A stretch of DNA of 64,000 bases from Saussurea involucrata (taxonomy: Eukaryota; Streptophyta; Magnoliopsida; Asterales; Asteraceae), in the NCBI GenBank assembly GCA_033807775.1, contig CM066321.1, positions 253,754,422-253,818,421 of the forward strand, written 5' to 3'. This document shows, piece by piece, positions 12,229 through 25,371 of the stretch. Each line of letters starts with the position of its first letter. Within the stretch, counting starts at the first letter, position 1. The position numbers and the translations under genes are program-made. The notes under the pieces were generated by a model. That model had not been told where the DNA came from and made no database searches. It saw nothing but the letters and a program-made list of their open reading frames with translations.

Positions 12229-15200
12229 GGCATCCACTTCAAACAGTCCGCTGAACTCCCCAGCCCACTCAGAGCACTTACAGAACCCAAACATAGCCGG
12301 GAACCTGGAACAAGACAACTCCGGCGAATCAGTAGCCTTTACTCCGACAACCTACCTTCAAAACTTCCTTCAACATGAACACTTTGATCGTGTTCTTCCT
12401 TCTAAAACCCAATAACCACTACCTTGTTCCCTCAAGAACTGCATTTGGAGAGGAACATGCTATTCTTCTAAATATTCTGGAAAACCACTACCTCTTTCCT
12501 CTGCTAACCAAGAATATTAAGAGAATCCCAGCCAGATATCTCTACCAATTCTGGCAGAGCTGTCATTTTGACCCAGAGACTAGGCAAATCAACGGATACA
12601 TATCCAAACCTGACCAGTCTGAATATCTGGAAATCAAGTTCAACAGAACCATGTTCTCCCTTGAATTCAGCCTACCAACCAGGGGACTTCAAGGGATAAA
12701 GAAGTATGCAGAGGAACCATCAGATTCAGACCTCTGCAGATTCACAGAAATGTTGGGCTACAACACCCAATTAAAGAAAAGGAAAGACTTCCGAAGAGGC
12801 AGGTTTCCCCCTCTGTGGAATACACTCTTTTCCATCCTTAACAGATGCATAACTGGCAAAACAGGCAGCCATTACCAGACATCCCACCAAATAATGGCCA
12901 TAATGTTCATGATGTATTATGACTTGCCATTGGACTATGGCACCCTTATGCTACAGGAGATCATAAACACAATCGATCACATGATCTCCTCGCAAAGGGC
13001 AAAAGGACCCACAACCAAAGATCTTCCCCCTTTTGCAATATCAGAGGATTCTTGTGGTACTTCAAGAACCTTTGCTCCTCATCGAAAAATGACCAATGGA
13101 GGGCCCTGTTGTGAAGACCTACCCCATGACAAAGAACACCCCAACAGAGCACGTGGATGGCTACAACTTCTGCAGACCTCTTCCAACCAAACTTCTGGCA
13201 TATGCAAGCAATGAAGACCTTAAGATAGCATATATACGCGATCACAGGACTCCTGAACCGAGTCCAGTGACACCCCCGCGTCTAGGAGCCTCTATAAGTG
13301 ACCAGTAGTAGAGAGAATGAGCGATGAGGAGTGGGCAGCGGCCTATGCAAAGCACGGACAAATACAGAACAACTTCCTTCTTCAGAGAAGCCAACTAGAG
13401 ACTTCCGCTTCTAAGAGGAAACCCTCTGCCACACCTCCCAAGAAGAAGAAGAAGGCCCCCAAATCAAAGACAACATCAGAGGGCACTTCTACCAGCGTCG
13501 CCCAGACCCACCAAACCCCACCAACCAAAACTGTGGTCGAATCCTCTGCACCTCCCCAGCCTCCTAAAGATTAGAAAAAGAAAAGAAAACACAAATCTTC
13601 TGAGGAGGGTGTCCCCAACCCAAAACGAAAGAAGCACAAGAAGAAATCCAAGAAGTCAATCACACCTCTGCAGACAATTCCAGAGGAAGAAGAAATGGCA
13701 GAAGAAACCCGTGAACAATCTCTGCAATCCCCATCTCCCATAAACTATGCAGATCAGGGTGACTTCAATACATTCCTTCTACGCCCCGACATTGCTGACT
13801 CACTAGATACCTCAGGGTGGACCGCAGAAGCCATCACCAACTGGGACACCTCAAACCCAACTGTCACGGTCTCAGAGGTTGACTCTAATATGGAGGAAGA
13901 AAACAGAACCCCTGCGGGTATTCACCGAAACACTCCAGAAGGTCTTCTGAACCCAGATGTACATTCCTTAGTTGGCACTCACCCTTGCTATGATGTCCTA
14001 AGGAAAAGCCCATAAGATATGGACGACTTCGATAAGTTAGAGGCTAGAAGTGAGACTATTAGGGTAGGATGCTCAGCAGAGGGTGAAGCCCAAAAGGATG
14101 CCGAAGATAGTAGAGGCAGACAACCCCAACCAACTCCCAGTGCAACCCACATTACTAACACCGCCAGTCTAGTAGCAGAAGGTGTTATTGAAAAAGAGCA
14201 GCACAGCTCGACCCCACCCCAAACTGACCGGGCAGAGGAAACTCTTTATACCTCTATACCAATCTTAGCCGGGGAAACCATTCCAAGGTAGCCCTGTCCA
14301 AAGGACTTACCTTTAGTAAGTGATCATTTGCCCTAGATCACAACAGACATCCCTACAGAGGAATTCGTTTCCTCTGACACGCACACACGACTAAGTCCAA
14401 AAGGCTCTTCAGAGGAGCTTAGAGTGCACGAAGATGAAGGGACTCTAGACAAGTCCCCGAGTCAACTTGAAAATACTCCTATACCCGTCTCTGGAGCGGA
14501 TCAGGACAATGTTCTCAACAGAACCTCTAGAGAGTCTGAAGCTCAAAAAGCTTCTACTCAAGGATTAGAGGGAAATCCTTCCGCCCTCAACGTACAAACA
14601 GGGACGAAAGAAGGTGTCCAAGGAACACGGACAAACTCTGGGGACAAATGTGTTCACCCAGTGGTCACACCTAGTCCACAAGTATCAAGGGATGAGTTCC
14701 AAACCCTTGTCACCTCTGTGGACAACACATTGAAAGAGTTGAAAAGCACTTTTGATTCTTTTGCCGATACCACCATACGGGCCTTTACCGATCTGAACAC
14801 CAAAATGGACAACTTGTCCACAGAGGTGAGAAATGCCTGTGCCCAGATGAAAACAGCTGCAACAACCTCTGCTACCACAACCGCCTCTGAATTTGAGAAG
14901 GCCACTACAAGTGCATTTCAGGCCTCTGTCAGAGACCTCCTTGACCAGTTGAAGAAGGAACAAACCTCTACCTCTACGGGTCTAACTCCAGAAGACCTAA
15001 AGAAGGCCCTAGAGCAAGTTCAAGAGTACACTACAAAGGAAACCCAGACCATGAAACCATCCGACTACATGACCAGTGCACGACTGACAGAGCTTGGGCA
15101 AGGAATACTCGACCAAGTGACAGAATTCATCAGAGTCTTCACCACAGCTAATGCAAACTATGTGAAGGACTTTCAGAGGAGTGTGGGCAGACTAAAATTC

Positions 15201-17033
15201 AACACAGAAGCAGAGGTTGCCAACCTTCTTGGCATTTGAGACGACCTCTGTGCTAAAATGATAGCTGCAGGGGCCACTAAACCGAAAAAGCCAGAAACTT
15301 CGTGTCGTGCAGAGGGAACTAAAGATAAGAGTCAGGATGACTCTGATGATGATTCTGATGATTCATCAGGTCATCCTGAGGGGGAGAAGACAAGGGAGAA
15401 AGCTACAAACAGAGGTCTACCAGCTCCACCAATTTCAGCAGAACCTATTTCCCAAGCACCGCCAACTGAAACAACCCCAGAAACCCAACAGAAATCTACA
15501 GAGGCAACAACCACCTCTGTGGAAACAACCCATGAAGAAATACAAAACAAAACCCATATAACCATTGAAGACTTGCCATCCCCATCACCCAAACCAACAG
15601 AACAAGTCCAAATCCTCACATCCTCCGAAGAAGACCAACCAACACCAACAACACCTAAACCAACAGAAGACAAACCCCCTCCTCCAACATCAAAAACACC
15701 AGAAGCTGCAAAGTCAAAATCACCATCTCCCACACCCAAAACCAGGACCAAGAATTTGGCTCACAAAAAAAAATATTTGAGCAAGTCTACAGAAGCCTCA
15801 CCAACCAAACCCACATCTTCATTCAAGACCTCAGAAACACAGGTGTCAAAACCAACAGAGGCAACCCCCACAAAACCTACAGAAGCACCTACAACTAAGC
15901 CCTCTGAAACCCAAAGGTCAAATCCAACAGAGGCAACCCAACCTCAACAAACAGATCTACAGCCGAAGGCAAAAGACAAAGGCAAGGGAATATTGACAGA
16001 GGAACCAAAGAAGAAAAAGCCAATGCATCAACCCACAGAGAAGCTGATGAAGAGTGCTTTTGATGCTTATGTCACCCCGAAGCCTGAAGAAGAAGACTGT
16101 GCCTTCAGCATCCCCCCTCTGCTAACCACGTCTGTCTTGGATCCAAAGGCAAAAGTCACAGAGGACAGGGTCGCCCAGGTAAAAAGACAAATGGGCGCTC
16201 TACGCAGACCCATGCCTCCACCTGGTGCACCTCCTCGACAAATGGAAGAAGTAGTGTACAGGTATCTCAACAACAGAACTATCAGAGATTCTCTACCACC
16301 AACCATTCAAGATCCAAACTTCCGTGCTGAGCATGAAAATATCTTCACCAGAACAACACCCAAACCTGTCAATCAAGTCTACTCGACCTCCAAAATTGAC
16401 AAGGTAATCTACTGCAAGTACTCTCACACCAAAAACCTGAAGATATACTACAACATCTACAAAGTCAAAAGGGTGGACAGAACCGAGAACCAATTCTCAG
16501 ATGCTGATCTAAGGAACCTAAGCCCCTACGACCTGCCCGATCTTCTGAGTTGGACAAGAAAGAACTACAGCAAAGGAGATGTTATGCAGAGGGCATACAG
16601 GGTGATCAAAAAGGCCATGTGCGAGAAACTTCTGTTATATAGCCTAATCGACTTCCAAGTAGGACGAGATCTCGGAGTAAGAAACCTAAGTCTCCGACCT
16701 CCAGAAGATGAATGCCCACCCTCTGCCATACCAAACTCGATCATAACATCCCCAAAGATTGGGTATGTCTACCAAGACCCTGTGGGAAAGTCAAGATAGT
16801 TTCTGGATATTGATTGCCAAAAATACGCAACAAGTACTCTCACAGATTTCAGAGCCAACCTCATGGAGCACAGAGGAATGGAGTTGATGGATCAAGCCCT
16901 CGCCGATAGATTGATAGAGGTCATCGACTCAGTCATCAACATCAGAACCCTCTGCATCAAAATCTATCACGAACTCAAAGAGGTAGGGATCGACAACAGG
17001 TCAATCGACGACTTCCCACAAGCCCGAATCTGA
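12229..17033 (+). pseudogene. Copia D extra 3' ORF (decayed, about 1,600 codons)
   Basis: Start ATG at 12229 after the TATA-like box. The N-terminal region (about 12420-13010) carries YLYQFWQSCHF, EMLGYNTQLKKR and FPPLWNTLFSILNRCITGK, matching the N-terminal domain of the extra ORFs in E and G. A long Lys-, Ser-, Thr- and Pro-rich middle follows, with a predicted coiled-coil at 14680-15235 and Pro/Thr repeats at 15480-15990. The C-terminal part (16330-16800) carries FSDADLRNLSPYDL and a DFQVGRDL segment, matching the C-terminal domain in G. Frameshifts near 12405 and 13040 and stops at about 13308, 13572, 14013, 14289, 14334, 15237 and 16797 break it. No signal peptide or membrane segment is visible, so an envelope role is not supported. 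Confidence 0.75.
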
Positions 17034-17200
17034 TATCACCATCCTCCCTCTGCTTACTTTTCATATCATGTTCTGTAATAAAATGTAAATGCCTCTGGCA
17101 TATCTTATATGAAAGTAAACATTCAACAAAGGTCAATTACCTGTTGTCGTGTACTTAGCCTAGAAAACCAAGCATTTCCAATTTTTTATTTTTCAATACT

Positions 17201-17211
17201 TAGGGGGAGAT
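17201..17211 (+). other. Copia D polypurine tract
   Basis: TAGGGGGAGAT directly precedes the 3' LTR, the expected site of plus-strand priming. The 17034-17200 stretch before it is AT-rich 3' untranslated sequence with nothing else recognised. Confidence 0.8.
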
Positions 17212-17920
17212 TGTTAGCTCCAACTTCTACTGTTTATAGAAGTATTGAAAAATAGGCTAAGTGTTGACACCGACAGAGCTTCTGCCAAGACATCTTTAGA
17301 AGAACAAGTGGACTTAACTGAAGACATTCACAGAAGACAAGGCTACAGAGCCTCTACCAAACTTGACAGAGCCTCTGTGGTATGAAGACTGAAGACTTGG
17401 AAGAATCCTGACGTTCAAGACAAATAAACTCGTACCTCTCACGTGCCTCTGCTGTACGAAGATCCTGAAGATCATTCGTACAAGGCGTGCCCTGACAATT
17501 CCACGTGTCAAACTCTGATGGGTTTCAGCCTTTGCAGAATTACGGCGCACTATATTAACGTTGTACCAATAGCAGCTCCACGATCGTGTCTTATACCCTT
17601 AGTCCTTATTGTCTAGAACTTGTCCCCTGGTGAATAGTATAAATAGAAGGCTCATGTTGAGCTCTTCTATTAAGCTTTGCACGACACACACACACTTAGA
17701 GCAGAATTCTTGTAATACTTTCGGTGTTCTTGGTGTTCTTTATAATCAATACACAGTGAATCATTGAGTTAAATATTTGTGTTATTTATACTTTGTGTAT
17801 TCGATATTGTGTGTCTTTATACCAAGTAATATCTTTTTAGTTTGCTAAAACGCTTCCGCACCCTTATTTGTTTGAACTAATAGATACTTAAATCATTGTT
17901 GAGTAAAATTGGAACCAACA
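17212..17920 (+). repeat. Copia D 3' LTR
   Basis: The 709-bp LTR begins TGTTAGCTCC and ends GGAACCAACA, sharing its terminal ACCAACA with the A/B LTRs although the bodies differ. It has CACGTG at 17440-17445 and 17502-17507 and TATAAATA at 17638-17645. CAGAG/CTCTG pentamers recur in its first third. The flank after it is TTTCA; the matching duplication should lie left of the window beside D's 5' LTR. Confidence 0.88.
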
Positions 17921-18046
17921 TTTCATAATTTTCAATTAACTAAAACTTTGGGTCAATTATCATTTCCAATTCTTCCGACAATCCATTTAAAATAATACTT
18001 CCCAAAAATAAAGTTACAAAGACAATGGAATTTTCGAGGTGTTACA
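17921..18046 (-). repeat. LTR fragment J (probably Gypsy), minus strand
   Basis: Read on the minus strand from 18046 this begins TGTAACACCTCGAAAATTCC, a typical LTR-like TG start, and it interrupts G's integrase in the middle of the TQNRT motif. D inserted into it, so only the first 126 bp are in the window. Assignment to Gypsy is from the general look of the terminus; it is the only element here in minus orientation. Confidence 0.45.
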
Positions 18047-20442
18047 CAAAACAGGACTATAATTAACAAGCGTTTGAATAAAACTGCATATGAAATTATC
18101 AATAAAAGAAAGCCTAATATAAATTTTTTCAATGTGTTTGGATGCAAGTGTTTTGTGCTGAAAGATAGACAAACATTAACAAAGTTTCAAACAAAGGCTG
18201 ACGAAGGTGTCTTCATTGGATATTCCTTGACTTCTAAGGCATACCGAATCTACCTTAAAAGAACGAAATCAGTCATTGAAAGCATTAATGTAACATTTGA
18301 TGAAAATGTTACTTTGACTCCTGGATAAAGCAATTCAGGACTCGGCGGAAGCTTCTACTCAACAAGGAGCTAAACCTGAGCTACAACAGTCAATTAATTC
18401 TGTTTTAGATAAAAATAATAATTCTGATATTGATTTAATTTTCTTTGATGCTTTTATGGACATTTTTGCAGATATGGAACCACCATCTACGTCCATAAAT
18501 GCAATCACATGACAGACAAGTGCTGATATGTCTGGTCCTTCTGAAGAGGTTGGTGCTACAACATCAGGTGCCACATACGTGAATCCAACTGAATCTACAC
18601 CAGTTACAGTTTCTGAACGAGTGATTCAAAGCAATGATCCAGTTTCTAAAACTACATCAAATGATTCTACGCATGAACCTCAATCACCTGAAGTTGAATC
18701 ACTGGTACCAACTACAATACCTTCAACAGAATCAAGTAAAGAAATAATTGCTACTTTAGAGGAGAACGATAATTCAAATACTCGAGTTGATCCCAAGTAC
18801 ACTAAAGTGGACAAAGGCACATCCACCCGCAAATATAATTGGTGACATCAAAGATGGAGTGAAGACAAGATCTGCTATATCAAACGAGTGTTTGTATGTA
18901 AACTTTCTGAGCTCAATCGAACCCAAGAAAGCATCTGAGGCATTAGAAGATCCAGATTGGATTAATGCGATGCAAGAAGAGTTGAATGAATTCAAGCGCA
19001 ATGAAGTATGGCATTTGGTGAAGCGTCCTAAGGATAAGACCATAGTCGGAACCAAATGGGTCTTTAGGAATAAGAAGGATGAAGTTGGTATTATTGTTAG
19101 AAATAAAGCTCGCCTGGTCGTGAAGGGTTACAACCAACATGAAGGTATAGACTATGATGAGACCTACGCACGATTGGCAAGGATCGAAGCGATTCGAATA
19201 TTTCTAGCATACGCGACCCACAAGAACCTGAAGGTATTCCAGATGGATGTAAAATCTGCATTTCTCAACGGATTTCTTCATGGAGAGGTTTATGTGAGTC
19301 AACCCGAAGGTTTTGTGGATCCGAATTTTCCAAACCATGTCTATATCTTGGACAAAGCACTCTATGGACCGAAACAAGCTCCAAGAGCTTGGTATGAAAC
19401 TCTAATAATACACCTACTTGAATCCGGTTTCACCAAAGGTACTATCGACACAACTCTTTTTCTTAAAAAGAAATGTGATGATTTGATATTAGTACAGATT
19501 TATGTTGATGACATTATCTTTGGTTCTACAAACCCTGAGATGTGTGTTGATTTTGGAAATGTTATGAAAACTCGTTTTCAAATGAGCATGATGGGGGAAT
19601 TAAAGTTTTTCCTTGGTCTACAAGTGACACAATCAAAAGAGGGCATTTTTATAAATCAATCTAAATATATAAATGATATGCTTAAGAAATTTGATTTAAA
19701 TTCCACCTCCATCATGAAAACACCAATGGCTACTGGTAGACTTTTGGATGCTGATTTAGAAGGTAAATCAATTGATCAAAAGCTTTACCGTAGTATGATT
19801 GGTTCTTTGCTATATCTCACGGCGAGTAGACCTGATATAATGTTCGCAACATCCTTCTGTGCTCGTTTTCAAGCAAATCCTAAGGAATCTCACCTTATTG
19901 CCGTTAAACGAATCCTTCGGAATCTCAAGGGCACAATAAATTTGGGCCTTTGGTATCCAAAGGATTCGGGGTTTGAGCTAATTGCTTTCACAGATACAGA
20001 TCATGCAGAAAATAGATTGGATCGGAAAAGCACATATGGTGCATGCCAATTTTTAGGGGATAAACTTGTAAGTTGGTCATCAAAGAAGCAGAACTGTGTG
20101 TCAACATCTACTGCGGAAGCGGAGTACGTTGCTGCGGTAAGTTGTTTTTCACAAGTGCTGTGGATGAAGACTCAACTAAAAGATTATGCCTACGTCATGA
20201 ACAAGATCCCAATCTATTGTGACTCCAAGAGTGCAATAGCAATAACAGCAAATCTGGTTCAACATTCAAAGACAAAGCACATTGATGTCAGGTACCATTT
20301 TATTAAATATCATGTGGAAAAAGGAACCATAGAAATGCATTTTGTACCGACAGAACTAGAACTTGCTGATTTATTTACAAAACCTTTGGATGAAAAAATG
20401 TTCAATTTTTTAATCAGCAAACTAGGAATGTTGAATACATAG
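18047..20442 (+). pseudogene. pol: Copia G pol: integrase C-terminus, RT, RNase H (decayed)
   Basis: Starts within the integrase (INKRLNKTAYEIINKRKP, FGCKCFVLKDR), then an acidic linker, then RT and RNase H complete to LGMLNT at 20440. Motifs seen are MDVKSAFLNG, YVDDIIFGSTN, DRKSTYGACQF, STAEAEYVAA and HIDVRYHF. Lesions: a frame change just before the stop at 18326-18328, a TGA near 18511, and another frame change near 18790-18840. From 18787 to 20442 one frame of 551 codons is open. YGPKQAPRAW carries Pro in place of the usual Leu. Upstream gag and protease lie beyond D and outside the window. Confidence 0.9.
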
Positions 20443-20844
20443 GCATTTCTGTGATTTCTTCTAACACATTGAGGGGGATCATGTGTACTTTTGTTTATTT
20501 ATATTCTACTTTTGAGGGGGGCAAGTATGTTTAACTAAGATACATCTAACCAATTCGGACTCATGTTCAATGAGTACCAAGTTTTCATTTGATTTTGCAG
20601 ATTATATCTGATCTTGATTTCAATGCCTATGCATTCTTCAAGGGGGAGCAAGATGGTATAGGTCTGTAAGTGTGTTCTATTTTAGTATTTTCTATTAAAA
20701 AAATAAAAAAAAAAAAAATAATGAGAGAGAGAGGGAAACAAAATTTTCAAGCAAGAATGATCTTAAAATGTTTAATCTGATGAGGGATTTTTGAAAGTTT
20801 GATTTTTTCTCAAAAAGTTGCAAATTTTTGAGAAAAACACTTAG

Positions 20845-21175
20845 TTTTCGCATCCTCAAGGATACGAAAAGTATAGTTTTCGCATCCTAAGGATACGAAA
20901 AGTGTACTTCTCGCATCCTCAAGGATACGAAAAGTATACTTCTCGCATCCCTAAGGATACAAAAAGTGTATTGTTCGCATCCCTAAGGATACGAAAACTG
21001 AACTTCTCACATCCTTAAGGATACGAAAAGTAAGCTTCTCTCATCCCTTTGGATACGAGAAGTGAGTGTTCGTATCCAGTTCAATGCGAAAACTTTTTCA
21101 CTTGTTTTTCAGTGTGATACGAGAACTTTTTCCCTTGGAACTTTTCGCATCCTTCTTCATGCGAAAAGTTCAGAT
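20845..21175 (+). repeat. Copia G: tandem array of palindromic GGATACGAAAAG units
   Basis: About nine consecutive units, spaced roughly 32-36 bp, of the form TTCGCATCC, a short loop, GGATACGAAAAG. Each arm pair can form a hairpin. Units differ by point changes that mostly keep the arms. Just upstream (20472, 20513, 20640) are three purine tracts of the AGGGGG type, like those in D. An A-rich run is at 20695-20722. Confidence 0.8.
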
Positions 21176-21275
21176 GAACAGTGCCTTGTCAATCTTCTGA
21201 CATGTATTTTTTTTCTTTTGTTTGCGAAAAGTGGGGTCCTCTAAAATCGTGCCATGTGTCATTTTTCTTAGAGGG

Positions 21276-21403
21276 TATAAGTAGTTTTTAAAAATCATCA
21301 GTTCCCACTTATTTTCATTTGCAAACATTGTATGAGGTTTTCAACTACAACTGTTCATCATCTTCTTCATTTTGACATTCACATTTCAAATCTCTCCAAT
21401 CAG
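21276..21403 (+). promoter_or_regulatory. Copia G: TATA-like box and leader exon of extra ORF
   Basis: TATAAGTA at 21276-21283 is followed by a pyrimidine-rich leader that ends TCCAATCAG at 21403, directly before GTACAC. Position relative to pol and the extra ORF matches A, B and D. CATGTG at about 21253 is a weak G-box relative. Confidence 0.38.
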
Positions 21404-22189
21404 GTACACATTCTCTTTGTTCTTGTTTCATTAAAGTCGATTTGTTGTTCTGAATGTTTCCATCCATATGTTTGTCTCGATTTCCATGTGGTTATGTGTT
21501 TATTTTCTCAAACTGGGTATGAAGGACTGTTCATATTCTGAAATCGATTTCATCGATTTTAGTTATTTTTGGGTGTTTAAGTTGTTCATTCATATTCGTA
21601 TGCTCATTTCGAATTCATTTGGGATGTTTTAACATGCCTAGAACTCTTCAATTTAGGTTTTTGAATCTGTTCTTTGGTCGATATGTGGTCAGTTCAAAAT
21701 TTCTTCATTTTAGGGTTCGTGTGTCAAAATATATGATCGCTTTTTGATGGGTATGTGTTTTCGAACAAGTTTGTGATAATTTTGTGTTATAAATTTGAAT
21801 TTTTAATCATTTTCAAATCTGGGTTCGATGATTGTTGCGAAAAGCTCAAAAGTTTTTGAATGATGCGAAAAGTTTTCAGGTTCAAAATATCTTATCTGAA
21901 CTGAAAAATTGTCTAAGGAAGGAATTTGCGTCTATTTTATTCGAAAAGTTTGATTGTTCGTATCCTTCTCATGCGAGAAGTCCAAAACTCGCATCCTTCT
22001 TCATGCGAGTAGTCCAAAACTCGCATCCTTCTTCATGCGAATTCTTTGACTTCCTTTCATGTCTGACACGAAGACTTTATGTCGATATGTGTGATGCAAA
22101 TTCCAGAGTTAGAAAATTTTCAGAAACTTTTTCCAAAAGTGATTTTTGCCAAAATTAACTGTTTCATAACTGTTTTTTCAAAACAGCAG
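21404..22189 (+). other. Copia G: candidate leader intron
   Basis: Donor CAG/GTACAC and an acceptor AACAGCAG ending at 22189, five bases before the ATG at 22195, bound a T-rich 786-bp segment. The donor hexamer is the same as in the candidate intron inside B's extra ORF. Short frames inside are not conserved domains. A second group of CGCATCC and ATGCGA palindromes (about 21836-22045) lies within it. Confidence 0.4.
21836..22045 (+). repeat. Copia G: second group of GCATCC/ATGCGA hairpin motifs
   Basis: Several units of the same motif as the 20845 array: GATGCGAAAAG, then TTCGTATCCTTCTCATGCGA and two near-identical CTCGCATCCTTCTTCATGCG units separated by AGTAGTCCAAAA. The loops are TTCTTC-like instead of CTCAA. 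Confidence 0.7.
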
Positions 22190-22194
22190 TTCAC

Positions 22195-25063
22195 ATGGTT
22201 GAAAATCAAGAGCAACAAAGTATGGTCCAAGGATTTGGGGACCATATACCCGAAGCAACACCTGAAGTACCACTTCCATCCACGCGACTTGTACACCCAT
22301 CTTACACCAGAGGAAATCCAGATCATGCCATTATACATCCAAGTAACTATGTTGAAATCAAGTTCAACAATCATCATGTCGAATTTGATCGAATCAACAT
22401 GCATCCGGTGGTCAAAGAATTTCTGAGAAATCACCCAATGCATTTGCATTGACTCACACTGTCAAGGTACCAATGTTATATCTGCAGCAAGCCTGGAAGA
22501 CCATCACACCTACCATGGAGAACAGAAAGCCCATATTTGAAATCCAGATTGATGAGTTCATCACCAAGTTGGACTACCACAGACTGAGGCTTGTACTAAA
22601 GCTACCTGGGCCTAACTCCAGACCTGGGAAAACAACTTTCGATCCTTATCCAACTGAATCAGAGGTGTTTGCAGGAATTAAAGCCACGAGATACACTGGA
22701 GAACTGAATCAAGTTAAGGATTTCTACAAAGGGAATCTACCACCCGTTTACTATGCTATCTTTTCTGTCATCAACAGGTGCTTGACTTCGAAGCACTCCG
22801 GCATAGATAATGCGAGTATTGGGATTCTGAAGTTATTTCATGCGGTAGTGTATGATCTACATGTGGATTATGCCAACTATTTTCTGGCATGAGCTTCAAC
22901 AGAAAGTGGAAGACAGACAGAAAAGCAAAGGCAAACCATAGGTGCCTTATATGCGGTTCTTACAGATTATTGTTCATAGCATGATGAGGTCCAACAGGGA
23001 CATTCCAAAAAAATTGAACCATCCTTCCGTACCTGAAAAGTCAATGCAGTATCTCTAAAAGCAAAAGCAGACGTTCAATTATGAGATGCCGTTATCGGAA
23101 GGATTCCTCAAATACGCGAATCATGACGCTGAGTGTATAGTTGAATATCGAGAGTCTATGGTCCGACCAGAACCGGAGGGACCTACCCAGGACTCAACCC
23201 CTAGGCGAGCGGTGACTGTGAGGTTCAGCGAGCACAGGCTCCTGAACGGGGAGAGTAGATGGAAAATGTCGAGACGGGAACTGGTGGGGGTCAGCAATCT
23301 GTTTTAGAAGATATATGGTTGTCGTCTGAGGACACACATCTAGACAACCGTGTAGTCCAATCCACCGAGGAACTGATTCCCAGACATGTTGGGACAACTT
23401 CTGGGGTACTTGAACCATCTGATGAAGAAACAGATTCTGACAACGCGTCTGATTCTGCGGAGGAACAAGTTGTTGGTGATAATGCTGATGATGATGATAA
23501 TGCTGATGATGATCAGGATGGTGGAAATGCTGATAATATTTTTGGTGATGTGTCACAGTTTCTACACTTCATAAGTATGACAACTTCTGTGGCCCATCTT
23601 GACGATATAAATGTTGACGATCTACCACAAATGACACATCTTGATTCGCATACACTGTCAAACGTTATTGAAACCGTTGTGGGAGATATAAGGAGAACTA
23701 AGGGAGTATTAGTTGAAAATATAAGCAAGTCTACGAGAGAAATTGAAGAAAAAAATATGGAGAGTGTGAGTGCTACCTTAACCTACTATACCGGAAGGGC
23801 AGCCACATCTACCACCAGATCTCATGTGCTGGGATCAGGTGTTGAAAAAACGTTAGTAGCCCACTAACGCACTTGCACACCCAAGCCAGCCATTCAGTTT
23901 TTCTCAACAAGAAACTGTCTCATTTTCTCACGGGGATCAAGCACAACTTCTATCCTTCTCTCATTCGGAGAGTTTGGGTATTGAAACAGAGAGACGTCCT
24001 CCCCAGTCCTCGACCTTCATTCCTGCACAGTCATCGAGTCTAGATCCAATTGCTACATTATTATCTTCTTTGACTAGGACACTACCGATTTTTGCTACTA
24101 CTGATGGGAGTCTTAGTGCCCCATCCAGAACACTCGGAGTAATTTCTTCTTTAGGATTACAAGGACTGAGTAGAAGTCCTACCAGTTCTAACATCATGCC
24201 AACACTGAACGTAGGCCACACAGTTGATTCAATTGCTGTGTCAACGGGTAACCGAAGTGGTCCCGATGGTGAATTGGCCGTCTTTGTGACAAGGAAAGAT
24301 CTCGACGGCGCCTTAAAGGCTGTTGAGGAAAGCTTGATTAAGGAGATACAAGGAGTGAAATACTTGATGAAAGGCAAGGGCCCGATGATTGAGAATGAGC
24401 CCGAATTGCCTCCACCTCTACCACCTGTTATACCAACTCAAGTGCCTCAATCTGATCAATCCATTGATGAGTTGAAAGATCTACTGTATGCCAAACTTTT
24501 ATCTATAAGCCCAGATGATCCACAAAACAAAACCCTTTTATCGTTACTTGAAAACTTTCAGCCTAGACCTTAACCACCTCCACCTACTCCTAATGTTGTG
24601 ACTTCTTCAGAGTTTAATACGTTCAAATCAGAGGTACTTAACAGTTTGAGTGATATGAAGAAGTAAATGGATGAAATATCAAAGCAGGTTGCAATTCTGA
24701 ATCAGAGTTATAAGACACAAGCTCAAGGAGTTAAAAGAAGGCATGATCAGGATCCTGATGATCATGATCATGAGGGGGAGATGAGTAAGAAACGGAGAGC
24801 TGATTCTGAAACTCCAAGTTTGGGAAAGACTATGTCTACTGCTAAAGTTATCAACATGTATGAGTCTGGTGCTATGGGTGAAGAAAGTGGTAAGCAAATA
24901 GTCTTGTATGTGGATCTAGAGGTTGAACCGAAGGTTGAAAAGCCTGAGGTGAATGAGGAGGAAATAAGGGAGGTAGTGGATATGTTGGTTGAAGTGGTGG
25001 ATGTCAGTTTAGATGATGAAGCTGATGAGAATGAAAATGAATATGACAAGTATTGGATCTATG
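22195..25063 (+). pseudogene. Copia G extra 3' ORF, 5' part (decayed, split by K)
   Basis: ATG at 22195. The conserved N-terminal domain runs 22400-22960 (LYLQQAWKTI, LPPVYYAIFSVINRCLTSKHSG). An acidic Asp-rich stretch (23400-23540) and a coiled-coil-like Lys/Glu region (24270-24720) follow. Frameshifts lie near 22440, 22880, 23250 and 23870-23970; stops are near 22938, 23055, 24571 and 24664. The final frame reads to YDKYWIY, where transposon K interrupts it, and continues in the same frame at 47727 with GPSTPKDV. Function unknown. Confidence 0.7.
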
Positions 25064-25136
25064 TAGGGGTGTGCATCGTTCGGGTAGGGTTGGGCCCAAA
25101 AAACCCTAACCCGATCAGGTTTCGGGTGGAAGGAGG

Positions 25137-25328
25137 TGTGACAACTGTCAAATTCGCGTTCAGGTAAGAACTGCACTAAACATATCAGATACTGATACTA
25201 TATGTCACACTGTCCAATTTTAGCAGTCAACCCGGTACAGTAGAAAAAATTAAGAACTTTTGCCTAAAACCCCTCAAATTAGGGAATTATCCATATATCT
25301 CATAAAATGCCAATCAAAAATATCTTAA

Positions 25329-25371
<43 letters not shown>

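Noticed and set aside
20845..21175. CRISPR-like array
   Set aside because: Units are palindromic with decaying loops inside a plant retrotransposon; there are no unique spacers and no cas genes.
22079..22452. Several overlapping short frames before G's extra ORF
   Set aside because: The N-terminal domain follows only the frame entered after 22440; the others lack matches.
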